NCBI GenBank assembly: GCA_913030805.1
Contig: CAJWDL010000001.1
Coordinates: 1 to 64,000 of the forward strand
From: an uncultured Candidatus Pelagibacter sp.
GTDB lineage: Bacteria > Pseudomonadota > Alphaproteobacteria > Pelagibacterales > Pelagibacteraceae
DNA: 64,000 bases
Reading direction: 5' to 3'
The notes beneath the pieces are model-generated. The model had not been told where the DNA came from and ran no database searches. It saw only the letters and a list, made by a program, of their open reading frames with translations. Below are positions 1 through 8,583 of the stretch, in pieces. Both the position numbers and the translations under genes were made by a program. The stretch's first letter is position 1. Each line of letters begins with the position of its first letter.

Positions 1-295
<295 letters not shown>

Positions 296-302
296 TATGC
301 AC

Positions 303-318
303 TGAAAAAATTTTTTCA
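303..318. repeat. perfect 16-base palindrome just downstream of 23S rRNA
   Basis: TGAAAAAATTTTTTCA is its own reverse complement and begins about 8 bases after the estimated 23S end. With no loop and no G/C-rich stem it is a poor rho-independent terminator. It might mark the processing or end region of the truncated rRNA transcript. It may also be chance in such A+T-rich DNA. Confidence 0.3.
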
Positions 319-420
319 TCAATAGAGATAAATAGTGTTGATAATATTCTAATTGTAAAAAAAATTAATTATATTAATTTATTAAATTCCAAGTAAATTA
401 AAACTTTCACTTTTATTTAA

Positions 421-1386
421 ATGAAGAAAAAGAAGATTAGATCATTAATATTTGGCATATCCGGACAAGATGGATCATATCTGAGCCATTTTTTAATTAG
501 CAAAGGATATGACGTTTGTGGTACCACGAGAAATAATAGCAAAAACAATCTTAAAAATCTTGTTAGATTAGGAATTTTAAAAAAAGTAAAAATAATTAAA
601 TGTAATATTACCGATTTTATTGGAGTCAAAAAATTAATAAAAATAATCAAACCTGATGAAATATATTATTTGTGTGGCAAATCATCAGTTACGCAATCAT
701 TTACTAATCCAGTGGATTCTTTTAAAAGTAATACATTAGGATTGTTAAATATTTTAGACACTGTAAAAAAAACCAACAAAAAAATAAAAGTTTTTAATGC
801 TGTTTCAGGCCAGTTTTATGGGAATAAAAAGAGCAGTGTTTATAACGAAAAATCTTATATTGATCCCCAAAGTCCTTACGGAGTAAGCAAAGCAAGCAGC
901 TTTTGGTTAACAAAAATATTTAGAGAGTGGTATGGAATCAAATGCTGCAGTGGTATACTTTTTAATCACGAGTCTCCATTGCGGTCTAATGAATTTGTAA
1001 CAAAAAAAATTATTAATTCTAGTAAATTGATAAAAAAAGGAAAATTAAAGCATTTATATCTAGGCAACATTAATATTTATAGAGATTGGGGGTGGGCTCC
1101 AGAATATGTTGAGGCAATGTATTTAATGCTTAGGCAAAAGGATCCAAAAGATTTAGTGATTGGTTCGGGCAAAAGATATAGCCTTAGGAGATTTATTTTC
1201 GAGGTATTTAAATTGTTAAAAATTCCGAGAAATCGCCTAAAGGCAAATACGAAAAAATTCATCAGAAGAAAGGATATAATATCTTATCGGTCAGATCCAA
1301 GATTGGCCAAAAAAATATTAAACTGGAAAGCCAAAACATCTTTTAAACAAATTATTAGAAAAATGATTTGTGATGAGTTATTTTAA
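421..1386 (+). CDS. GDP-mannose 4,6-dehydratase-like SDR
   Basis: A 321-residue extended short-chain dehydrogenase of the GDP-mannose 4,6-dehydratase type. The nucleotide-binding Gly motif is at residues 12-18 (GISGQDG), the catalytic YxxxK is Y153/K157 in SPYGVSKAS, and an FNHESP motif near 181-186 is a hallmark of Gmd. It is shorter than typical Gmd (340-370) and more divergent than the copy at 17732: NHESPLRSNEF replaces the usual [11 protein letters not shown]. It may therefore use GDP-mannose or a related GDP-sugar, or act as a reductase. It is the first gene after 23S rRNA, on the same strand, with no convincing terminator between them, so read-through from the rRNA promoter is possible. 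Confidence 0.85.
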   Translation: MKKKKIRSLIFGISGQDGSYLSHFLISKGYDVCGTTRNNSKNNLKNLVRLGILKKVKIIKCNITDFIGVKKLIKIIKPDEIYYLCGKSSVTQSFTNPVDSFKSNTLGLLNILDTVKKTNKKIKVFNAVSGQFYGNKKSSVYNEKSYIDPQSPYGVSKASSFWLTKIFREWYGIKCCSGILFNHESPLRSNEFVTKKIINSSKLIKKGKLKHLYLGNINIYRDWGWAPEYVEAMYLMLRQKDPKDLVIGSGKRYSLRRFIFEVFKLLKIPRNRLKANTKKFIRRKDIISYRSDPRLAKKILNWKAKTSFKQIIRKMICDELF

Positions 1387-1411
1387 ATTTAAAAATCTTA
1401 TTGTTAATTAT

Positions 1412-2215
1412 TTATAGTGTTAGAAATTTTTTTAAATTAAATCTTAGGTATTTTAAAAAAAGCAAAAATAGAACAAATATTTTATTTTGACCATTATCAA
1501 CTCTAACTTGGTAAATTTCTTTTAAAAAGGTATTATTTGATAATTTAGAAGAGATGCCACCCCTTCTAAATTTTCCGAATATTTCATTTTTTTTTGTAGC
1601 TACGCCTGTCATTTTATGTTTAACAATTAATCGATAAAAAAGATCGTAATCCGCAGAATATCTGTATTTTAATTTATATAGACCAACTTTTATTTGCGAT
1701 TTCTTTTTTATAAAAAAACCAATTGAATGAGCACTATAGAAGCCAAAACTCCAATATATTTTATTTGGATTATATCCGTGGAGCAATTTGTGTTTGATTA
1801 CACTTCCGAATAAAAAATCAATTTTTTTATATTTTTTGAAATAATTTACGGCTATTTTCAGAGCATTTTTATAATAAGTATCATCAGAATTTAAAATTGA
1901 TATTATGGAGCCTCTGCTTAATCTAATTCCTTTATTCATGGCATCATATAATCCCTTATCTTTTTCAGAAATCCAATAATCAATTCTATTATTATTTTTT
2001 CTTAAAATTTCTAACGTTCCATCAGTAGAACCTCCATCTATTATTATTAACTCAAAATTTTTATAACTTTGTTTTAAAACACTGTTAATAGATTTGCTTA
2101 AGTATTTTTGGTTATTTAAAACAACTGTAATTACAGAAATTAAAGGTTTATTTTTTTTATTGTTTTTAAAAATTCCTCTTCGTCTTTTTCCACCAGTAAT
2201 TTTTTTTTGTTTCAT
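1412..2215 (-). CDS. family 2 glycosyltransferase
   Basis: A 267-residue GT-A fold enzyme of family GT2. After a very basic N-terminal tail (residues 1-23) comes the classic start ISVITVVLNNQKYL, then the nucleotide-binding segment ending in D60 GGSTDGT, and the metal-binding NSDD at about 109-112. No membrane segment is apparent, so it likely works at the inner face of the cytoplasmic membrane, adding a sugar to a lipid-linked glycan. It lies 4 bases downstream of the GT4 gene at 2220 and is convergent with the Gmd-like gene. Donor and acceptor cannot be told from sequence. Confidence 0.88.
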   Translation of the reverse strand: MKQKKITGGKRRRGIFKNNKKNKPLISVITVVLNNQKYLSKSINSVLKQSYKNFELIIIDGGSTDGTLEILRKNNNRIDYWISEKDKGLYDAMNKGIRLSRGSIISILNSDDTYYKNALKIAVNYFKKYKKIDFLFGSVIKHKLLHGYNPNKIYWSFGFYSAHSIGFFIKKKSQIKVGLYKLKYRYSADYDLFYRLIVKHKMTGVATKKNEIFGKFRRGGISSKLSNNTFLKEIYQVRVDNGQNKIFVLFLLFLKYLRFNLKKFLTL

Positions 2216-2219
2216 TTTT

Positions 2220-3305
2220 TTACAAATATTTAGATATTATTAGAAAATATTTTCTACAGTTATTATTATGGTCAAATCTAGCAAGACTTTTATATCCTTG
2301 GCTGATTTTATATTTTATTTTTTTGGATTTATTATTAAAGTTTTTTAACAATTTAAATAATTGATTGTAGTCACCAACTTTAAACAACTCTCCATATTGA
2401 CCATTATTTAATATTTCCTTCGGCCCAGTTGGGCAATTAGAAGAAATAATGTATTTTTTTAGATATAAAGACTCTATCAAAACATTTGGCAACCCTTCAT
2501 AAATAGAAGTTAAAACAAACACATCTGAAATTTTTATATACGACTCTGGGTTTTTTTTGTAGCCGATTAATTTTACGACTTTTTGTAAATTATTTTTTAA
2601 TATATATTTTCTTAACTTTTTTTCTTGATAACCTCTTCCAATAATTACTAGTTTACATTTAATAAATTTGGTCAATTTTTTAACTGCCATTAGTAAGGTT
2701 AAGTGATCTTTTTGATCAGTTAATCTTGCAACATTAATGATTTTTAAGGATTTTTTATCATCAAAAAAGGCGAATTTTATTTTATTATATTTTTTTCTTA
2801 TAAATGGATTATAAATTACCTCAGGAGTTATGGAAAAAAAATTTATAAATCTTTTCTTAAATTCGTAACTGTTTACAATTATTTCATCAGCAAAATTAAA
2901 AAAAAATTTAAATATAATTCTATTTAATGAATTTTTTATATATTTATCAGGACTTGTATTTGACCTGATAATAATTTTTTTATTAAAAATTAATCCTAAC
3001 AATATAGCTGTTATATTTGATTGAAATGATAAAATTAGATTATTATTAAAACAACTATATTTAAAAAAAAGAAAAATTGTAATTAGAGTTTTTAAGAATC
3101 TTGAATTTATTAAATTACCTTTATTTTTTAAAGATATTATTTTTATTCTCTTATCAAAAAATTTTCTATTATTATTAAATGAAGTTAAAATTTTTACAGA
3201 AATATTTTTTTTTGCTAAATAGTTTGCAATCAAATACAAGTTTTTTTCAACGCCACCGTTCTCTACAGAGGGAATAAATATCAGGAGAGATTTTGATTTT
3301 TTCAT
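2220..3305 (-). CDS. family 4 glycosyltransferase
   Basis: A GT-B enzyme of family GT4 (361 residues from the ATG at 3305; the frame is open a further 7 codons to a TTG). The N-terminal part shows the acceptor-side loop SVENGGVEKN. The C-terminal Rossmann domain shows INVARLTDQKDH, the YEGLPNVLIES segment holding the retaining-GT EX7E-type motif, and NCPTGPKEIL. It sits 4 bases upstream of the GT2 gene and 25 bases downstream of the UDP-sugar dehydrogenase, so the three probably form one transcript building a uronic-acid-containing unit. The donor is unknown. Confidence 0.87.
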   Translation of the reverse strand: MKKSKSLLIFIPSVENGGVEKNLYLIANYLAKKNISVKILTSFNNNRKFFDKRIKIISLKNKGNLINSRFLKTLITIFLFFKYSCFNNNLILSFQSNITAILLGLIFNKKIIIRSNTSPDKYIKNSLNRIIFKFFFNFADEIIVNSYEFKKRFINFFSITPEVIYNPFIRKKYNKIKFAFFDDKKSLKIINVARLTDQKDHLTLLMAVKKLTKFIKCKLVIIGRGYQEKKLRKYILKNNLQKVVKLIGYKKNPESYIKISDVFVLTSIYEGLPNVLIESLYLKKYIISSNCPTGPKEILNNGQYGELFKVGDYNQLFKLLKNFNNKSKKIKYKISQGYKSLARFDHNNNCRKYFLIISKYL

Positions 3306-3329
3306 ATTAATAAAATTCTGGACCAATAA

Positions 3330-4559
3330 TTAAGAATAATAATTAAATGGATCTAGAATTTTATTCCTGTTTTTTGATGATATAATATTTTGAAAAATTT
3401 TTTTAAATATCTTATGATATGAAAGAAAAAGGATTACATCATAATAGGTACTTTTTTTTACATTATCATGAATATCATAAGTGGTTTTAATATTTTTCGT
3501 AACGAATGGATCACATCCATAAATTTTATTATTATATTTTTTAATTTTTTTAAATATTTTAAAATTCAATGAGTTTCTCATATCAGCAACACCAGCTTTA
3601 TAGGTTAAACCCACGATCATGATTTTAGAATTTTTTAATGTTTTGTTTTTTTTATTCAAAAAATAATTTAATTCTTTGATTATATAATTTAACATTCTGT
3701 CATTAATTTTTCTTCCAGCTAAAGTAATCTCAGTTTTTAAATTATTTTTTTTTGAAATAGTTGATAAGTAATATGGGTCCACTGGCAAGCAATGTCCTCC
3801 CACTAAACCTGGCATAAAATTCATAAAGTTCCATTTAGACTTAGCTAATCTCATCACTTCCTTAAAATTTATTTTTAACTTTTTACATATAAGTAAAATT
3901 TCATTCATTAAAGCAATGTTAAGATCTCTTTGAATATTTTCTATAACCTTAGCGGTTTCCGCCGCCTTGATATCTTTAGATATAATTAATTTTCTCGATA
4001 TTTTATTATAAGTTTTATAAATTTTTTCTAGCGTTTTTTTATTTTTTGTTTCTATTGCCACAACTTTTGTAATATTTTTAAGTGTATATTTTTTATCTCC
4101 AGGATTTACTCTCTCAGGACTGTAGCCAATAAAAAAATCTTTATTATTATTTAAATTAGTTTTTTTTTCTAAATAATTTTTATATTGTTCAGTTATACCC
4201 GGAAAAACAGTTGACTCTAAGAAAATAATATCATTTCTTTTTAAAATTGTTGAAATTATCTCAATAGCATCATTTAAATTTGTTAAATCAGGTTTTTTAT
4301 TTTTGTGTATTGGCGTTGGCAAACAAAGAATAAAAAAATTACATTTTTTTATATCTTTTATTTTATTTGTAAAAATAATTTTTTTTATATTGTCAAATTT
4401 TTTTGGTCCAAATTCTTTATTAAGATCTATTTTATTTTTTAAATTTTCTATTCTTTTTCTATTTTTATCAAACCCATAAGTCACAAAACTCTTTGCGAGG
4501 TTTAATGTTATTGGTAAACCAACATAACCCAATCCAATAATGCACGGAATAATTTTCAT
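3330..4559 (-). CDS. UDP-sugar 6-dehydrogenase (TviB/WbpA-type nucleotide sugar dehydrogenase)
   Basis: A 409-residue member of the UDP-glucose/UDP-HexNAc dehydrogenase superfamily, which oxidises C6 of a UDP-sugar to the uronate in two NAD-dependent steps. Seen: NAD-binding IIGLGYVGLP at residues 7-16, ESTVFPG at 115-121, SPERVNPG at 147-154, and the catalytic cysteine C257 in GGHCLPVDPYYL. These motifs resemble the UDP-HexNAc dehydrogenases TviB/WbpO more than UDP-glucose dehydrogenase, so UDP-GlcNAc or UDP-GalNAc is the likely substrate. The divergent neighbour at 4610 is a matching UDP-sugar 4-epimerase, and TviB plus TviC-like pairs are a known arrangement. Confidence 0.88.
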   Translation of the reverse strand: MKIIPCIIGLGYVGLPITLNLAKSFVTYGFDKNRKRIENLKNKIDLNKEFGPKKFDNIKKIIFTNKIKDIKKCNFFILCLPTPIHKNKKPDLTNLNDAIEIISTILKRNDIIFLESTVFPGITEQYKNYLEKKTNLNNNKDFFIGYSPERVNPGDKKYTLKNITKVVAIETKNKKTLEKIYKTYNKISRKLIISKDIKAAETAKVIENIQRDLNIALMNEILLICKKLKINFKEVMRLAKSKWNFMNFMPGLVGGHCLPVDPYYLSTISKKNNLKTEITLAGRKINDRMLNYIIKELNYFLNKKNKTLKNSKIMIVGLTYKAGVADMRNSLNFKIFKKIKKYNNKIYGCDPFVTKNIKTTYDIHDNVKKSTYYDVILFLSYHKIFKKIFQNIISSKNRNKILDPFNYYS

Positions 4560-4609
4560 TGTTCAAATAAATATACTTAAATTAAAATAATTGGTATATA
4601 TTTTTCGCT

Positions 4610-5584
4610 ATGAAAATTTTTATAACAGGATGTTGTGGATTTATCGGGTTTAATTTTGCAAATTTTCTAGCTAAAGCAAATAAAAAATTACATGTTGTGG
4701 GAATAGATAATTTTAGTGACTATTATTCCGTAAGCTATAAAAAAAAAAGACTAAAGGAATTGGTTCAGAATCGTAATTTTAAATTTTATAAAATTGATAT
4801 TAATCAAAATAATAAATTAATAAAACTTTATAAAAAATATCATTTTAATTATGTTTTTCATTTTGCAGCTCAAGCAGGAGTGAGATATTCTTTAATAAAT
4901 CCAAGATCTTATATTGAAAATAATATATCCGGTTTTTTTAATATTTTAAATTTGTCTATAAAATTTAAAGTCGCAAGATTATTCTATGCTTCCTCAAGCT
5001 CAGCTTATGGAGAGCTTAATAAATTTCCCTTGAAAGAAAATTATAGCTTGAAACCAAAAAATATTTATGGATTAAGCAAAAAAATAAATGAAGAGATGGT
5101 AAATGTTTTATTACAAAAAAATAAAACCCAATGTATTGGTTTGAGATTTTTTACAGTTTATGGTGAATGGGGAAGACCTGATATGTTTATGATGAAATAT
5201 TTAAATGCAACTTACAATAAATCAAAAGTTTTTTACTTGAATAATTACGGAAATCATTTCAGAGATTTCACTTACATAGGCGATGTATGTAAGATTTTGA
5301 AAAAGTTAATTTACTCAAAATTAAAATATAAACATTCAATTATCAATATTTGTTCTAATAAGCCATTAAAGCTTACAAAGATAATTAAAAAAATTGATAA
5401 TTTAACATTAAATAAACCTAAAATAAGAAAAAGATCATTACAAAAAGCTGATATTCTAAAAACTCATGGAGATAACAGTTTGGTCAAAAAGAATACTGGT
5501 ATAAAAAAATTTACAGACATCTCAATAGGACTAAAAAATACTGTAGAATGGTTTATAAGAAACAAGGATAGAATTAAATTTTAA
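4610..5584 (+). CDS. UDP-glucuronate/UDP-HexNAc 4-epimerase-type SDR
   Basis: A 324-residue extended SDR. The nucleotide-binding motif GCCGFIG is at residues 7-13, AAQAGVRYS at 86-94, the active-site SSSSAYG at 128-134, and the catalytic pair is Y153/K157 (NIYGLSKK). AAQAGVRYS and the downstream FTVYGEWGRPDM are characteristic of UDP-glucuronate 4-epimerases (CapI type) and the related TviC/WbpP enzymes. It is divergent from the UDP-sugar dehydrogenase at 3330, with 50 bases between the starts, so the pair could share a promoter region and supply a UDP-uronate and its C4 epimer. The exact substrate is inferred from that context. Confidence 0.87.
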   Translation: MKIFITGCCGFIGFNFANFLAKANKKLHVVGIDNFSDYYSVSYKKKRLKELVQNRNFKFYKIDINQNNKLIKLYKKYHFNYVFHFAAQAGVRYSLINPRSYIENNISGFFNILNLSIKFKVARLFYASSSSAYGELNKFPLKENYSLKPKNIYGLSKKINEEMVNVLLQKNKTQCIGLRFFTVYGEWGRPDMFMMKYLNATYNKSKVFYLNNYGNHFRDFTYIGDVCKILKKLIYSKLKYKHSIINICSNKPLKLTKIIKKIDNLTLNKPKIRKRSLQKADILKTHGDNSLVKKNTGIKKFTDISIGLKNTVEWFIRNKDRIKF

Positions 5585-5585
5585 A

Positions 5586-6689
5586 TTACAATTTGCTAAA
5601 TAAATTTTCATAACCCGTGATATTTTTTCTTAAGGTGAATCTTTTAATATTTTTTTTTGCCAATTTTGTTTTCAAATAAAATTCTTTTGAATTATTGTAA
5701 TATTCTTCAATTTTATCTGCCAGATCAAATGAATTTCCATTATTAAATATTGTTCCACATTTTCCATTAAGTAAAATTTCATTTATTCCACCATGACTTT
5801 GAGAACAAATTACTGGTATTCCATGATTTATAGCTTCCACAACAGAATTGGGAAAACCCTCAAAATATGAAGTATTAACATATAAATTGGATAATTTTAA
5901 AATTGGTTTAACATCTTTCAAAAATCCCAAATATTTTATTTTACTGGATATATTTAACTTTTCCGAAAGTTGTTTGAGTTTTAATTTCTCTATTCCATCA
6001 CCAGCAATTAACAATTTATAATTTTTGAAATTTAAGAGACTTAAAGCTTGAAAAAGAACATCCAATCCTTTTTCTTTTGTTAGTCTACACACTGTAACAA
6101 TTACCAAAGTTTTGTTTTTTTTATAAATTTTTTTACTACTTTTTAAAGAATTTACAATCGATGGTGGAAAAATAGTTTTTGCGTTGAGTTTATATTTATT
6201 TTTTAGGTGCTTACTTATATTTGCTGAATTGCAAACAATTGCATCAGATAAATTATATAATAAATAAATTAATGATTTAATAATATTTTTTTTTATAAAA
6301 TCAATAAAACCGAAGTATATGCTTAACTCCATTAGAGGAGTTCTTTCAACTAAAACTATTTTTAAATTATTTAAATTTCTAAGAAAAATTAAAGATAAAA
6401 CGTTTGTGTAATGTATATTGGAGATAAAAATATTTTTTTTATATTTTTTAGAAATTAATAATTTAGTAATATTTAAAACTTTCGACATGGCAAAAAAAGT
6501 TTTATTTGATTTGATTTTGTAAACTTTAATTCCAATTTTCTTAAATTCCTTATCAAAAGGACAATTATTTAGACAAATTATTGAAATATTGAATTTTTTT
6601 TTTGGCAAACCTTTGCATAATCTAAAAATAGAATTACCAGCACCTCCAACTCCAAATTTAGATAAAAAAATGATTAATTTTATTTTCAT
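5586..6689 (-). CDS. family 4 glycosyltransferase
   Basis: A GT-B fold GT4 enzyme of 367 residues from the ATG at 6689 (the frame continues upstream to a TTG at 6701). The N-terminal glycine-rich loop GVGGAGNSIFRLC binds the acceptor side. The C-terminal donor domain shows VTVCRLTKEKGLDVL, a YFEGFPNSVVEAI EX7E-type segment, and a GGINEILLNGKCG loop. The gene is convergent with the 4-epimerase at 4610 with essentially no gap. Its donor sugar is unknown; a UDP-uronate from the neighbouring enzymes is possible but only inferred. Confidence 0.87.
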   Translation of the reverse strand: MKIKLIIFLSKFGVGGAGNSIFRLCKGLPKKKFNISIICLNNCPFDKEFKKIGIKVYKIKSNKTFFAMSKVLNITKLLISKKYKKNIFISNIHYTNVLSLIFLRNLNNLKIVLVERTPLMELSIYFGFIDFIKKNIIKSLIYLLYNLSDAIVCNSANISKHLKNKYKLNAKTIFPPSIVNSLKSSKKIYKKNKTLVIVTVCRLTKEKGLDVLFQALSLLNFKNYKLLIAGDGIEKLKLKQLSEKLNISSKIKYLGFLKDVKPILKLSNLYVNTSYFEGFPNSVVEAINHGIPVICSQSHGGINEILLNGKCGTIFNNGNSFDLADKIEEYYNNSKEFYLKTKLAKKNIKRFTLRKNITGYENLFSKL

Positions 6690-6754
6690 TTTATTGAGCA
6701 AAAAAAATTTAATTCATGCTAAATTAAATTATTTGTACATTATTTAAAAAATTA

Positions 6755-6772
6755 TTCCTAATTTTTTAGGAA
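6755..6772. terminator. candidate bidirectional rho-independent terminator
   Basis: A 7-bp stem with a 4-base loop, TTCCTAA-TTTT-TTAGGAA, followed by a T-rich run on both strands. It lies about 65 bases past the stop codon of the radical-SAM gene at 6838 and upstream of the GT4 gene at 5586. It would separate the radical-SAM cassette from the glycosyltransferase transcript. The stem is A/T-heavy, as expected in this genome, so strength is uncertain. Confidence 0.5.
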
Positions 6773-6837
6773 ATTTTTCTTATAATGATATTTTTAAGAA
6801 TAAATTATTTGCTGTGTATAGACTTTATTAATTAATG

Positions 6838-8508
6838 CTAAGTTTTTGTAGATTTATTTACTAATTTGTTCTTGAAACCAGTTATTTTGCTTTTCCAAGG
6901 TTCAGCAGTATTTAGATTACCTGTTCCTGTTAAAGGTTGTGCCACTTCATTTCTATTTTGCCGCACATTCAACGTTGTAAAATTTCTTACAATATTTTTA
7001 TTCTTTTTAGGTTTTTTCATCCAATCGTCAACTCTTAATGCTCTTCTAGTAGCAAAAAACGCTCGTGGAAATTCTTTAAGTCTTACCCAGAATTCCTGAG
7101 GATCAATCATTGGTATTGAAATTACGGCAAGAAACTTGTGAATAAAGCCGTATTTTAATTTTAAGATTTTTCTAAATAATGGTCTAAGAAATTTTGGGGT
7201 TACCGTATAAACCGGTAAAACTTTAGCAAATTTATAGACATCCTCAATATAAGGAAGGGTTAGCCAACCAGTTGTGTGATAAGAGCCGTGGCCCTGTTTA
7301 ACTTGTTTATAATTTTCCTCGGTCAAATATCCTTTTTTCAGGCAATACTCAGCAAGCTCGGTTTTAGGATAAGGATAAAAAATAAAAGATGGTGTGTAGT
7401 TAGCATCAAGTTTATCATTCAAGTCTAAAGATTTCCACATGTCCTCTGGAGTCTCTTCAGGAAAACCAAAAATATATTCAGCACTAAGCTTCATTCCATA
7501 CTTTTTAATTCTTTGGGCTGCAGCAATAATATCTTCATCAGTATGTTTTCTATGTAACAATTTTGTTCTGATCTTCTCGCTACCAGATTGAACACCCATA
7601 GATATTTTTGTGCATCCTGCCTCACTCAGTAATTTCAAAATTTCTTCCTTAGCAGTTGAGGGAGTAACATTACAATGAAAAGGAAGGTTTACGTGTTTAC
7701 TATATGAGTCTCTAAAATCACGTAGCCACTTAACATTAAAAGCAAAAACATCATCATGGAATCTAATTGATTTAAATTTATGAACTTTTAATAACTCGGT
7801 AATACCATCAATAACATTTTTAACTGATCTTTGTCTTAGATATACCTCGCCTGTATATAAGCTGTTACGAAAACTATTAACACAAAATGTGCACTCGAAG
7901 GGGCATCCCCTAGTTGTCATTATGTTTAGTTGACTAGTTAGAGCCCCATATTTTTCAAAAAGAGATTTGTCTGCCGTAGGAAGAGTGTCCAGAGAACTAA
8001 TTATGGGTCTCTTATTATTTTTATGAATTTTTCCAGAAGCATCTCTAACCCATAAATTCTTAACGTCAGTATATGACTGTTTTTTTTCTAATCGTTGCAA
8101 TAATTCTTCTAATGGTTCCTCACCTTCTCCAATACAAAGAGCATCATAACATTCATCTTTAATAACTTCTTCAGGTATTGAAGTTGGATGAATTCCCCCA
8201 ATAACAATAGGAATATCAAGAACTTTTTTTATCTTCTTTGCAAGCCTGGTTATAGGTAGATAAAGATTGGTAATAGCACTAAAAGCAACCAAATCAGGAT
8301 TAAAACGTACAACTTTTTCTATGACAAGCTTATCGTTGCAAACTATTTTGTTCAAAAAATTGTTTATAAAAGAAATATCTAGGTATCCATTATCTCCAAG
8401 AGCCGGATCATAGATTAGTTCTACTTCATGACCTTTACTTTCTAAGTAAGAGATCAGAGCCTGAACACCAAAGTGCTCGCTTCCACGATAATAAAATAAA
8501 ACTTTCAT
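6838..8508 (-). CDS. radical SAM protein with N-terminal B12-binding-type domain
   Basis: A 556-residue protein from the ATG at 8508. An N-terminal Rossmann-like domain of the cobalamin-binding type (about 1-145, ending in an IGEGEEPLEELL segment) is followed by a radical SAM core with the 4Fe-4S motif C-P-F-E-C-T-F-C near residues 202-209 (TRGCPFECTFC). Downstream are HDDVFAFN, MGVQSGSEKIRTKLLHRK and FGFPEETPEDM, all typical of BchE/Elp3-like cores. The canonical cobalamin motif DxHxxG is not evident, so B12 use is not proven. It is last in a minus-strand cassette with a second such enzyme, a GT2, a SPASM radical SAM and a membrane protein. By eye its codon use is less A+T-extreme than its neighbours. 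Substrate unknown. Confidence 0.88.
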   Translation of the reverse strand: MKVLFYYRGSEHFGVQALISYLESKGHEVELIYDPALGDNGYLDISFINNFLNKIVCNDKLVIEKVVRFNPDLVAFSAITNLYLPITRLAKKIKKVLDIPIVIGGIHPTSIPEEVIKDECYDALCIGEGEEPLEELLQRLEKKQSYTDVKNLWVRDASGKIHKNNKRPIISSLDTLPTADKSLFEKYGALTSQLNIMTTRGCPFECTFCVNSFRNSLYTGEVYLRQRSVKNVIDGITELLKVHKFKSIRFHDDVFAFNVKWLRDFRDSYSKHVNLPFHCNVTPSTAKEEILKLLSEAGCTKISMGVQSGSEKIRTKLLHRKHTDEDIIAAAQRIKKYGMKLSAEYIFGFPEETPEDMWKSLDLNDKLDANYTPSFIFYPYPKTELAEYCLKKGYLTEENYKQVKQGHGSYHTTGWLTLPYIEDVYKFAKVLPVYTVTPKFLRPLFRKILKLKYGFIHKFLAVISIPMIDPQEFWVRLKEFPRAFFATRRALRVDDWMKKPKKNKNIVRNFTTLNVRQNRNEVAQPLTGTGNLNTAEPWKSKITGFKNKLVNKSTKT

Positions 8509-8583
8509 CAAATATCCTTAAGTTTCCTATTAAATCACATGTCAGTTTATTAAACTATATTAAAATAATAGTTCATTTACCGT

